A stretch of 64,000 bases of DNA from Amphibalanus amphitrite. Taxonomy: Eukaryota > Arthropoda > Thecostraca > Balanomorpha > Balanidae. Location of the stretch: contig NW_024881696.1 in assembly GCF_019059575.1 (NCBI RefSeq), positions 682,001 to 746,000 on the forward strand, in the 5' to 3' direction. A model generated the notes under the pieces. It did no database searches. It had not been told where the DNA came from and was given only the letters and a program-made list of their open reading frames with translations. Made by a program: the position numbers and the translations under genes. Position 1 is the stretch's first letter. Each line of letters opens with the position of its first letter. This document shows, piece after piece, positions 48,128-60,269 of this stretch.

Positions 48128-51100
48128 CGGCCCGCCGCAGAGACACCAGGTGACATCATGACACCGCGCGGCAGCGACAGCGGCTATCGGGTCTCGGCGA
48201 ACGGACAACGGTGCCCGCTGTGCAGTCCGATTGCATGTCTTTGACCAAGTCTTCCACACAAACGCGATGAGCAGCTTGACCGGCCGATAAACGAAATGGC
48301 GAAAGAGACTATTGGTTTTTCTATGGACGATGAGAGCATTGGGGGTGTCCCTCCCCCTGATTGGCTTGTATGTACGCGAGCTAAAATACGATCATCCCCG
48401 TATACATCGGCGTAACCGCCAATGACGCGGTTTATAGCGTCGATTTCTGCGGGGACCACCAGCTGTCTCAACCTGTAAACATGAGTCTTTAGGGGAGGTG
48501 CATCGGGAACTGTGCGCCTTTGGTACTGTGACGTCAGAGGCACCTGCGGAAACGCCGCCTGTGGCGGAGAAGTGCGTCAGAAGCCCCGTGGCTCTTCATC
48601 GTCAACGGCTGCTTGGAAGAGCGTAGTCCAACAGGAGTGTTGGGCAATAGGTGAATACCTTAATCAAGTGCAGCTTCATAGATTTCAGTTGGCATGTTAG
48701 AAAAGGAGGCTCTCATCTTTTGAGGATATTTTACGCAAGAAGTTCCGACTTTTGCATGTTTATACTATAGATGCAATGGAATTATCGCATGAAATTAGCG
48801 AGTACCAAGCAGTTAGTTAAGACCATTAAATAAATGGATAGAGTCAAGAGAGGAATAAGCTTGAGCGAAGTTCGTTCCTTTTTCATTTGCTCTTGTAAAT
48901 ATTTTCTCAGGCGATCCAAGCCTACACGATGTTTCAAAAGCGGAATAATCCAAAAGTTGAACTTCCCATTTGGAAAAAAGTGACCTTTCATGGTGATTTT
49001 CCGAGCCATTATGTCCAAGGGACCCCTGAGTCATCTTATCCCAGGGATCAGGGATAATCTTTACTGGCATTAACGAAGCCGAAATGCCATTTCATCGCAA
49101 TCCTGAACTGCCAACTGCATCAATAAACTTCTGAACCTAGAGCGCTTTTTAACCTACCACAAGAAAAAAAAAACACGACAAACGCTCTTCCAGCTAACTC
49201 AATTAGCAGTCGCACCACCAAAAGCCTGTACTCTTTTGGCGAGATTAGAGATGATGTGGAAATATGAGCTTCTGAACCAAAAAGGAGAATCTCCTGACAG
49301 CTTAAGCAGCTGGCGCTGAACAGATTTGGGCATGAAATACACCGGTATGACGACATTTCGGATCTCTGATATGCAAACTGCATTGTAATGCCGCACGGCG
49401 CCTGGGGATCGTATCAATCCATCTTATCTATGTAGAGACTTCCAAAAACGGATCCGCGTGGGTGGCTGGCCTCTGTTGACAACAGGACGAATGTGTGGGA
49501 GGGAATTATCAAATGGTCTCCATGGAAACAAGTTACGAGCCTGCGGCGCTTCTCTGTTTCACCAAATTTATAACGAAAATCTTTTCAAAGTTGTTTTCTA
49601 TGTGTAATGTGCCTGTATTGAAGTTACGGCAAAAGGGTTTCCACATGAAACAGACCACAAAAGTCTACAGGGATGAAAATGACAGGAGAAGACATCAACT
49701 GTTATGTCTCGAACGTTGTGCTAAAACCCAAATAACAGTTGTGCCGTGAAATTTGCACTTGGCCAAGGATACACTGTGCACAGATTGAATAGTAACCTTT
49801 GTTGCTCGTGGATCGAAGAAATTCGAGATATATGTTCCATGATGCCTAATACATAGATTTCGTGGCCTGTTCTTTGACTCGTCGACCCTGAAACCAGCAC
49901 CCACGGACACCCAAAATCACACGACTCGGGCGTCCTCTATTCGTGCTCTACGATGGGACAAGGGCACCTTACTCTGTCTCCGAGGCCCAAAGCTGTCAGA
50001 AGAATCAATGAAGCCCCCATTCAACCGGAGAAACCAGGTAGGCACAATGAAGGAAAGGTTACCGGTTCTCAGTAGCTCGTGTTCTTTGGATTCTCCATTA
50101 ACAATAGGCGTGTTCACAAAGGATTAATCTAGATAGCTGTCATATTTTTGCTCGTAAATATTTGCTTGAAGCAGGCAAACCACTGTAGTGACACCATTTT
50201 CGACGCTTTGGTGTTTCGATAAACAAATCTAAAATTGTTTCGAGCTAATGTTTCGAAGAAGTAAAAATGAAGATCGGGAAATGATGGCGTTAGTTTTGAC
50301 ATGAAGCTATGACCAACTGACACAAAAATGTTTGAAATCCCTTTAACAATCGGAATTTCAGGTAAGTGATAAGCCTGCGATACTTACAAACTGCCATCAA
50401 ATGTATGCCTTATTTGCTTTTGCTATTTCTGTGTAGTCCTTCGAAATATATGAGATATATAGCTATTCCGGTGCCCATCCCATGCAAGGAAAATAAAAAG
50501 CTTTCAACCATCAGAAGTACAAAAGAAAAAGAATTAAAAGCATTGAGGATCAGATGACAAGAAACAAAAAAAGTTGAAAATGATGAAGAAAAATTGTTTG
50601 AAATAATTAACTGCCCCCCGGCTCTCTTGAATCTGTTCTGATGAATCACATCCTCAATCTTATTCAGTTCACAGGAATATTTCCAATTCTAGCCTGCAGA
50701 AATAAGCTCAAGAATGATGTACACGAGGCCCCTAGCCGGAACTGGGCTCAGCCTGCCCAAACATTATCTTGAAATGAATGCTCACGTTGATACGCCAAAC
50801 TCTGACCAATAATCTCGGAAATCTCTGACACACTTGTGTCAAGCTCGTAAGCCATCGACAATGGCTCATCATTCCAAAACTCTCCTTTAGTCACTACAAG
50901 ATTTGAACATGACAGTAAACATTCCCGGAACACGACAATGCCATTGGTTTGCGCCCAAACGATCGGCAGCGATCATTAATGCGCTAATCTACACCGGAAC
51001 CCGTCGCCAGCCCATATTTAGCGGATTTACTTGTACGGATTAGAGGTGTCTATTTCAGTAACCAGCAGAGCACAGCTCTCTCAAAGTGCTGTGCATGCCG

Positions 51101-51453
51101 AGGATTACTGCACAGAGTGGCGCCAGGCAGACGCAGACCATTGACAGAAATAATCCACCGCCTCTGCCGGAACGCCACCGAAGCAATGCTAGTGGCGAGA
51201 ACAATGAAATGTAATACAATGAAATGTACAATTCATAGTGATCACAAGGTTCCTTAATGAGCGAGTTGCTGTTAGAGAGCATGAATCACAAAGCTGGGTG
51301 GACCGCAAAACTGCAGAAATTCGTGTTGTTACGGACGGCTCGAAAAATATTTCTCGACTATATAATAGCTTATAACGCACTTAAATTTCATCGATATTTT
51401 CTAATAGCGTGTGCCATAGTAAGAATTATTTAGCTTTAATCACAAAGTCAAAG
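48128..51453. other. Non-coding DNA, no gene seen
   Basis: About 3.3 kb of mixed to AT-rich sequence without a supported gene. Confidence 0.55.
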
Positions 51454-51466
51454 TCAAATGTGATCT

Positions 51467-51762
51467 TATTTGAAAATATATAAGCATGACCTTCCCTCGA
51501 TATTGAATAAAAAAGTGCCGAAAAATGTACTTTATTGATAGAAAATATGTGATATTTCGGCCACTGGCCTTTGTCGAACATACATAATCAATTATATATG
51601 CTTGATTATATATGTTCGACAAAGGCCAGTGGCCGAAATATCACATATTTTCTATCAATAAAGTACATTTTTCGGCACTTTTTATTCAATATCCAGGAAA
51701 GGTCATGCTTATATATTTTCAAATAACTATTACAATGTTCCTCGCACAAGCACTTAACTCCA
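51467..51762. mobile_element. Palindromic insertion with 13-bp target duplication, possibly Penelope-like
   Basis: A 296-bp insertion bounded by a perfect 13-bp direct repeat, TCAAATGTGATCT (51454-51466 and 51763-51775). Arms 51467-51591 and 51602-51725 are inverted copies, about 125 bp each, with roughly 97% identity and a 10-bp spacer. A 37-bp unpaired tail precedes the right duplication. The arms contain GACAAAGGCCAGTGGCCGAAA, resembling the stem II and GAAA part of the hammerhead ribozymes found in Penelope-like elements, although the CUGANGA core is not intact. A 13-bp duplication suggests target-primed retrotransposition. The class assignment is inference. Confidence 0.75.
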
Positions 51763-51775
51763 TCAAATGTGATCT

Positions 51776-53076
51776 GTTGAGCTCAGATATGCAATGGGTG
51801 ACGATATCAAAAGGCAAAACCATCTAAGATGGGCATGCTTATTGAACAATTGTCTCAGCAAGTTCAATAACGATAACAATTTTCACGCATACCCAAACTT
51901 CTACAAATCTACACCTACAGTCTCATTACACAGACCGATGCTAGATCATCGAGGACCTACCTACATAACGGACCAACAATGAAAGTCCACGTTCATCTCT
52001 CTCGCATGCGCAACTGGAGAGCACAGGATCTTATGGACATGCATGCAAGAAGCCCAAGCCAGGACAAGGCGTGATTGTTAGGGAGGAGTTGGAGCTAAGA
52101 AAGCCACGAGAGCGGTGCCGCGTGTAAGAGGAGGGAGGGGATGAGACCAAGGGCGATACTACGAACAGCCGCGGCGCGACCACCCGACCCTTCTCCGCGC
52201 AGGGATGTCCACTCCGCCTCGCAGACTCCGCCGATTCAGAGAACTCGTATACCTTGCATCATCAGCTGAATCGGGTGCTTCATCATTGCGCCATGAATCG
52301 GCCATCAATGAGCTGCAATGGCCATTCAATTGCACCGTTCCCCAGGGCGGGTGGGGGTGGCATGAACGTGAAATATGACATGACCCGGCGGACGCCAAAG
52401 CCCCGTGCAAAATAGGATCACGTATTTAGCAGGAGATTAGGCGGAGAGAAACGTGCGCTTGATTCCACTATTTGTGGGTGCGGCTCGAACGGCCGTCAAC
52501 GGGCCGCCACCAGCAATAAACGGTGCCTTATCCTGGCTTCATGTAAGCCGCTTTGAAACGGACGTCCGCTCGATTCGTTTCGCATCTTTCATCACTGCTG
52601 CTTACCATTCAGAATGGCATATTTACAACAATGACTGTCAATGTCATGTAACGTAGAAATGCTTAACTGTATGTAGACTAGTAATAATATCAACCTAACG
52701 TACTCTGGCGAACATGTGCATCCAATTTTAGCAACGACATTATCAGCGTTGATTTCGCACGAATCCGAGTGCTAAGTTCCGTGTGAAGTCTGCTATACAT
52801 CGCCTGTTTACTGGGCTTCATGGTCAAGGAAGGTTTGAGTTGTGTTGACCAGCAATATCCTTGATATTATCTATTGATATCCGTGGACTCATTTCAGTTG
52901 CTAAGGCGCGATGAAACGACGCAATGAATAGCTGAATCTTAAACATGTTTTGGCTAGTTCTGTGTGCTACAACCTGGTTACACTTCAGTTCGAAACTTGC
53001 TAGAGCGTCATTTTACGTGTTCTTGCTTTCGGGAAGCTGTAATACATTTCCTTAAAACATTTGCTAAAACAACGTC
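51776..53076. other. Non-coding DNA, no gene seen
   Basis: Nothing recognised. Confidence 0.55.
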
Positions 53077-53099
53077 GTGTGTGTGTGTGTGTGTGTGTG
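53077..53099 (+). repeat. (GT)n microsatellite
   Basis: A 23-bp GT tract. Confidence 0.97.
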
Positions 53100-53783
53100 A
53101 GCCACAATGGAACACAAGTGAACGTACACGCTCATATCAGCAACAATATCTCAGTTAGGTATAGTAAATGTGTTGCCATTGTGCATGGCCAAACAGTGCA
53201 TTGACCAGTAATTTGAAACAAAACTATAGCTTCCTTCGTGATGGTCTATGTACGAACGCAGAACAAACGTAAGCATTAGGTTGTCTTTTCTTCGCCAGGC
53301 ATGGGAATGATAAATGACATAACAGCTGAATAAATATTTGACAAAAGTGTAGTGACGTTAACTGAAAAGTCATTGCACTGTAGGGATTATATCGCTATGC
53401 ACTGTGCGCAACATGCAACATGTAGGTATATGTAATAAGCTATTATATGTGCTCATCAAATGTTTAATTGTTGGCAAACACCAGCTACCACCTTACATAC
53501 TCTTTCCCTATAACGCAAGGTTTTCCTAATTTTAGGGAAAAAGTTTCGGTAGCATCGTGTTTGAAAATATACTGTTTGTTACTACGTAACATCTTAATAC
53601 TTAATCGCTTCGTCTGTATTCTGTGAATTGTTGGCACTGACTTGTTCCCTTCCCTCGGGCATTTCTACCTTTCCACGGGGATAGCGGCGAAATATGGCGA
53701 GTTACAACTATATTTAGCTTTTAACTTATTCCGTGCGTTGACATCAACTTCGCAAATGCACAAAAGTGTTTGCTCCGGCAAGG
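53100..53783. other. Non-coding DNA, no gene seen
   Basis: Nothing recognised. Confidence 0.55.
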
Positions 53784-53791
53784 CTCAGAAC

Positions 53792-54058
53792 CATAGAACC
53801 ACAGTGGGGGCAGCTTGCCCCCCCCCCCCCCCCCAACTCTGGGGCCCGGGGCGGTGGGTGCCCCCACGCCCACAACTTTGAGACGGAATACCGCACTTTT
53901 TTGCAAATATTTCCTTTTTTGTTGAAAAAGCCAAGGGATGAAAAGTAAGTGGCCTAAAACCGGTGAGAAAACTAGATTTGGAGGTACTTTAGGCTGATCT
54001 CTATTATGGTGTGCCATCCCCCCCCCCCCATTCTAAGTAACTAGTTCCCGCGCCCCTG
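53792..54058 (-). mobile_element. hAT-like non-autonomous element (267 bp)
   Basis: On the minus strand the element starts CAGGGGCGCGGG, a start typical of many hAT relatives. It carries poly-G/C stretches near both ends (C runs at about 53,818-53,834 and 54,019-54,029). It is bounded by an 8-bp direct repeat with one mismatch, CTCAGAAC (53784-53791) and CTCAGAAT (54059-54066). The other terminus is poorly conserved, so the terminal inverted repeat is weak. No coding capacity. Confidence 0.55.
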
Positions 54059-54066
54059 CTCAGAAT

Positions 54067-56547
54067 AAACAAAACATGACCCGCGAGTATACCAGATCTT
54101 GGATCTGGGGCTCCTTGATCCGAGCTGGTTCCCGTGAGATTTTCTGAGATTTCTCATCTCTGAAAGAATGCATGAATTTTAGGCCATTTCAAGGGTAGCA
54201 GAAGCAATGATGTTCACATTAATTCCGCGCTTGAAGGCCATTAATCTATTGGACATCCCGCTGATCGTGTTTAATCGTCTGGGATCCAGGCACGACTCAT
54301 GGTTGACAGTCAATAATCGTCCATGTCTAAGCCAATTTCAACCGTTGGTACTATTTAAAACCACATCCGAGTTTAAATGAAGGCGAATGTGGAGCAAGGG
54401 CAGATATTTTCAGGCATCGTAAATCTTTCTCTCCTATATCAAGTGTGACTGCGAAGTCCAATACATCGGAATAAAGTTTGCTTAAATGAAACGTGGTTTT
54501 GTTGAGAAGCCAATGAAAATATTCAGACCAAAGCAATTGGGTCAGGGACAATCAAACACGGACATGACATTTTTCACTTGCCTGACGAAAGACGACATTC
54601 AAGATCAACCAACATCTAAAGAATTACGCTTAAATGAGCAATGAGCATACCTCGGTATTAGGTCACAGGTAAATTGAAATACATGACCCAGACTGCCAAT
54701 AGAAACAAAGCGTCTTGTTGATGTGTTTTCGCTACATTAGCTCTATGTATCTAGAGTTACGTTTTGATACAGTGTGGCACATTATCCAGCACTGCAGGAT
54801 ACTGTTTGTCCATTGGGGCTTAAGGGTGCGTCAACTGCAGCTGTCGTTTTGCGCGCATCGCACGATATTCGGATCTGAGGATCGTGCAATATATTTTATC
54901 ACGATATCAGAATGGTGGGTATGTTCGTCAGGCTGGTTGGTCAGAAGTCTTTCCCTATTGGACTTCTTACCCGTCATACCATATCCGGCTGGATACAGTT
55001 GACGCGAATGACAGAACGATAATATCTCCAATCATCGTGAACATCTCATTCCTAAATTCTTTTTATAATTACCTAGATATTTATCTAGAACTTTCTTCGT
55101 GGTTGCTGTCTCCTGGGTACGCTACTACGTGTCCTAAGCTGGGTACGCAGTTTAGCGGAAGATAAACATTGGAGTATCATTGTCATACTTGACAACAATA
55201 AGACAAAGATGATTCCTATGGGAGTACAATTCCTATTCTACTGTTCATCATTGGTGCGTTCAGTGACACTAAGCTAACGATCGATTAGATGCGACAGCCC
55301 TTGCCAAAATAAAGTCACGTTATGCAAGCTTATCTGAAAAGGTCTTCACAGTTTTATCATTACATAATACACTGGGTTACATAACGGTCTCTTTCTTTTC
55401 TACTGAGAAGTGCACCATTAATATCGTCTCAGAAGTACAATTTACAAACTTACCAACAGGGAGCGCACGTATCACATTACTAAGAGTACGGTCGATGGCA
55501 CCCAATCGCAGAAATCAAGCCATTTACACTGGGCTATATATTGTGCACATGTGTTTTTCCACGACTGAATTTACTTGTTGGGTGTCGATTTCATGTAAGA
55601 CATGTCGAAATTCGAATGCCTTTACTGCTATGCCGGAAATATGGCTGGAAATTGAAATATCACTGCGCTACAGTCACTGGACTAGTGCCATCTGATACGC
55701 ATTATACTACCAATATTTGTGCCGCCTGCAAACTGTTTACACTTACTTATGTAGCACGAACACGTCTGAACATGGATAGGAAGTGGCGAATAAGACATCA
55801 TTCCAACACGCGTGTCGTCCCCCGAAGCGGCGGCCACTCCCACCGGCGGGTCCCATCCCGCCGGTCACACCCACGAGCCAGTGAACCTGCTGTCACCGGA
55901 AACACATCCATCACTGGCGGCGCCGCGCTAGCGTCACGACCGCACGCATTCATCAATTATCGTATGCAAAATCCAAGGGCATTGTAACGCGTCTGTCCAC
56001 GAGAGTCAGCGTCGCTGCCGGCGCCGGAAACCTCCGTGAGTGTCACTGATGAACTGTTTTATTCGTCCTCTCAGAACCGACTGGGTGCAGCGGATGACTG
56101 GCCTACGCTCGCCTCCCAGCTGAGGGACGTGACGTGGAGCGCTGCGAAAGCGTCATCACGTCACGGCTTCGGAAATGATACGTCTGCAGTCTGCACTTCA
56201 CTGTATACTTTTCAGTGTTACTCTTCGTAACGGAAGGCAAACATCTAATGTCATGTCATACTGTGCCCATACCGTTAACACCGCTTGTCTCGACCATCAA
56301 GTTAACCACATTTATCCTCTCCAAAGTCCAAGCGCCGTGCTTTTTCAGTCTACAGACCAAACAAAATCTGCAAACGCAATAGGAAGCTAATAGACAAAAA
56401 TGATATGCTAACAATGACAGATTGCATCACGATGACGCTGGTAGAACAGCTTTTACACGAATAATTAAGCGGAGGAACTTGGGATAATTGCCTCAGGTGG
56501 TGGTCGTGAACGGAAAGTTTGTCCCATAGCGTTGGGCATTTCCCCGG
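54067..56547. other. Non-coding DNA, no gene seen
   Basis: GC-rich patch at about 55,800-56,180. No supported gene. Confidence 0.55.
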
Positions 56548-57157
56548 CTGAACATTAGGGTGGTCCACATTTACATGGTAAAAAATAAAGTTCGTCAGAT
56601 TCATCGGGCCGGGTCGGAATTCTTGTCGATACTATAGCGCAAGCTTCTGTGCAAAATTTCATTAAGATCGGATGATTTTTTCCCGTCCCGCAAAGCGGTC
56701 AAAGTTTCCATGATTCGTACCAGCCTTCAGTATAGGGCGAATGCTTGTCTTTCAACATTGCCCAGTCGCGCCAGCGGCTATCTACCAAAGAGCTTGCCTG
56801 CTCAACGCACCAACCCTCTTCTAGCCTTCTCAATGATAGATCTAGTCTTCCTATCAGCCACAGGCAGGAACGATAATCCTTAGTTCCTGTTGCAGTTCCT
56901 GTTCTCAGTGCCAGCCAGCAAGGCCCTGTATGCCAGGAGGTGCGAATGCATTACGCTAGTTATGAATTTGCCTGCGTCTGGGATGGCCGCTGAAGCTGCA
57001 AAAAGAACACGCTCAATCACCGAAATGTGGCTTGTTTTGGCAGCCAGAAGCAAATCCTTGCTGGATGAAACAGTCTTACGAAATGCATGACGCATCTTTT
57101 CACTTTTCACTTTTCACACCATCCGTCTTCCGGCCCCGGACTCCCGAGATCCCGTCG

Positions 57158-57960
57158 TTCAAGCGGTTTGTAAAGTGGTGGCAGCTCACGGACCGAGTGT
57201 CATTCAAACCGCTTAATGACTTAATCTACTTCGCCGACAAGATGATCGTCACCTGACGCGCATTGCTGAAGAATTGTAGCGTCCCCGTGATGACTACCGC
57301 AATGTGGTGTACTTCACCATCGTCGTGATGGACGGTGACTTGGAAGCGAGTATCCTGAAACCGGTTGCCCTATAACGTGCTCGTTGCATGGCAAAGGTGA
57401 TCAACACGTAAGATCTCTCAAGTCAAGAACACTCTTCTGTCAGCTCGCGCTCACCGAGCACGAGAAGAGGACGATGGTCCGGTTCACCACCTTCATCGTC
57501 ACAAGGTAAGTAGCACTGGCTGTCTGCCCACTGATCGACCTCAGCATCTTGAACTGACATCGCCCTCCGCAAAGGCTTCTACCGCTTACCACACATATAT
57601 CGGACGGTAACCGGGCAAGGTGATGGGCAAAGCCATCGGTCTCTCCTTCTTCAACGACGGTACGACGGTCGAGGAAAAGAGGCGATCGCCACCTCCATGC
57701 AGCAGCGGCTGAGAGAGAAGAAGCCTGCCGCGCCGAAGTCGCCATCGACGCAGTGGGGCAGCGCTCGCTGGCGTCGTTTGCATCTATCGGTCGGTACATC
57801 CCTCGGGGCCAGCCACGATTTCCTCAATGTCGACTCGGCCGAGTGGTCAGACAATGACAACTTGACCACTGCTCATCGGCGACCGGCACATATACGGGTG
57901 ATGAACGACTTTGCGAGAGCTGGGTATTGCACTGTTGCCCTCATTGCAGTGGGAAATTTT
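57158..57960 (+). pseudogene. Decayed protein-coding region inside transposon D
   Basis: Protein-like stretches appear in all three plus frames in the same order along the DNA and are interrupted by stops. They are FKRFVKWWQLTDRVSFKPLN (57158 onward), DDYRNVVYFTIVVMDGDLEA (57289 onward), LTEHEKRTMVRFTTFIVTR (about 57,447 onward) and GKAIGLSFFNDGTTVEEKR (about 57,626 onward). This pattern is what frameshift decay of one old reading frame would leave. I do not recognise the family with confidence. Its position inside terminal inverted repeats suggests a protein of the transposon or captured host sequence. Confidence 0.35.
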
Positions 57961-58060
57961 TAGCACCATCGCGCACGGCAAGGAATAGACTAAAGCACTT
58001 CCTTCAGGTCGAGGAGCACCACTGCACCGGGCGTTGCATCCGAGAGGGATATTGGTGCTA

Positions 58061-58249
58061 TTGGTCTCAAGATAAAAGGGCCCAGGCGACCTGTAGTTCG
58101 GATGCGGTGAATACCCTCACCCTCGCCACAATTCGAGTGGGGGTTGCGCTGGGTGGGAGGAGGGATGCACTCGGCCCGAGCTGTGGCGAGGGTAAGGGTA
58201 TTCACCGCATTAAAACTACAGGTCGCCTGGGCCCTTATATTGAGACCAA
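58061..58249. repeat. 189-bp foldback repeat nested in transposon D
   Basis: It begins TTGGTCTCAA and ends TTGAGACCAA. The arms are about 68 bp, pairing through GGGCCCAGGCGACCTGTAGTT and ATGCGGTGAATACCCT to CCTCGCCACA with few mismatches. It has the shape of a MITE; no clear target duplication was found. Confidence 0.85.
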
Positions 58250-58594
58250 AAGTACATGATGGCACGCACGGTGGATTTTTTATCTATACCAGATATGCTA
58301 TTTTCACGGATGCCATATTCCACACTGATGTGTTTCTCTCCTTTGCTGTTCTTTTTTTAGTGACTGCCAGTGCGTATTGAGCAATAAATGGGGACTGAGT
58401 GGGAGAAATCGTATTATCGCTCACCCCGTTATTGTTAACATAGGGAAAACTTTGGTCGCTTTGCGGGACGGGATTAATTTATCCGATCGGAATAAAATTT
58501 TGCACACAACCTTGTATCATGGTATCGACAAGAATTCCGACCCGGCCCGAAAGATCCTAGAAACTTTTGCAAAATGGACCACCCTACTGAACAT

Positions 58595-60269
58595 GTTAAA
58601 ATCCAGTTAAAATCCTTGTTTAGCGAGTCCGTTTCCTCTTGCTGAAGCCTATGTCTTCCGCCGAGTTGCAGAGGTGAACGGATCCGAAATGACACGGATT
58701 CCGGACGAGCGGACCCTGAAAACGCTTCTCCAAATGCCAACAGCAGTGGAATATCCCGTAAAATGAAAAGTAATGCCACTGTTTGTAAATGTAAGGCTGG
58801 CCGTTGAAAAGGCGGGGAATTCTCATTACTGAAGACTCATCGGGATTCAATTGCAAAAACCATGCAAAAGCCATGTTGGAATGACATTCTTCAAAAGTTG
58901 TAGCTTTTCAGATTGCAGATTCGACAATGTTTATTTCCTATCGTCCGATCTGCGCGACCAGCACCATCGTGGGACCGTGTCTGTTCTGGACTTCCTTCAC
59001 TGCCCGGCAGCCCTGCTGGACCAGGGCACAGGAAAGGCGTCCACAGCCCGCCAGCCGACATGGGTGACATTGATACCCGTCGTCAGGCGCTTTTCTATAA
59101 ACAATTTCCACGGCAGCTGTTGTCCAAATTTCCCCACTGCACCGATTCACTCCGATTTCCCACTAAAGCTGTCCACGTGTCCATCGCTGAAAGTCCGAAA
59201 CGGTATCGTCACGCCGGGTGCAGTCCCCGGCCTGTGGGCCCGGCCCGGCTCCTGCGAACACCACCTCCACGTGCCACCCCGTGTCCCACGTGTCACGGGT
59301 CACACGAGCCGTCCAGCAGCCATGGGCGGCACGAACCGAGGCCCGGTGCGGTGCGCGGCAGGTCTACTCCAGCCCCTGGCCCTGCGGCGGCGCTGCCAAC
59401 CACGCGCCCGTCCTGTGATTAGTCGGAGCTTGACCGACAATCGCGCCGCGAGCGAACACTCACGCTCTGCGGAACAGGTCAAAACACTACCGCGAACTGA
59501 GCGCAGTCCGCCCGTCTGGCTCTTCACGTACGCGGCACGCCACTTTGATCGCAAATTAGTGCTAATTGAAAGGCACGAGGTCACCTTCGTGCTATTTGGC
59601 TATCAGTACGATGTTAATGCCGTTTACAAACACAGTGCACGCCACAAAATGAACATGTCACACAGATTTCCGCAAATTTGAGAGGTAAGCAGCTACGGCT
59701 GAAGTGCTTCCGTACCTGGGATCACTCAAGTAATTATGAATGGATACCTAGAATTGCAATCTGACATGAATGGGATTAAAACCTTGTCGCACAAAGGATT
59801 TCGCGTCGTTCAAAGAAAATGAGATAAGTCGGCTTCTCAACAAGTCCATAAACCAGCAACACCTTGCGCGAAGTCCATCAAAGGCAAGATTAGTCCGGAA
59901 TCACATGGCAGTAGGACTTCATTTAAGCCATTACAGTGTCGTTACCGTGCCATCTGAATACAAAAATAAGAGCGCGCCGTCCGGCCTGGAGATGGGTGTG
60001 GGAGTAGGCGGGCGGCGGGGATAAAGCTAGACGGAACCGGTGGGCTATTTGAATCCTTAATCCTCTACATTGCCATCATGTTCCGCCTACAAACACAATC
60101 TTCACCGGTATTCACACGTCCCAAAAGAGGAACCACCACCCTCACCAGGCCAAACTCTTTCCGACCCCGTGCATAACCTCAAATCAACAGCTCATCTAAA
60201 GACAGACACCACACAGGCAGATGTCTCCAAATAGAGTCCCACATCTGAATACTCTCTAGCCATTGCGTC
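58595..60269. other. Non-coding DNA, no gene seen
   Basis: The 276-codon plus frame at 58851-59681 overlaps a 169-codon frame on the same strand and minus-strand frames. It has no domain and lies partly in GC-rich DNA, so it is not called. Confidence 0.5.

Larger units (their letters stand above)
56556..58586. mobile_element. DNA transposon with 8-bp duplication and decayed coding region, family D (2,031 bp)
   Basis: Both ends start TAGGGTGGTCCA, in inverted orientation. The inverted repeats extend about 165 bp per side and include a block of 28 identical bases around GGCCGGGTCGGAATTC, with lower identity elsewhere. A perfect 8-bp duplication, CTGAACAT, flanks it (56548-56555 and 58587-58594). 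An 8-bp duplication fits hAT, P or similar superfamilies; the termini alone do not decide. Inside lie fragments of a broken protein-coding region (about 57,158-57,960) and a 189-bp foldback at 58061-58249. Confidence 0.9.

Noticed and set aside
58851..59681. 276-codon plus frame
   Set aside because: Competing frames on both strands, no recognisable domain, starts in AT-rich and ends in GC-rich DNA.
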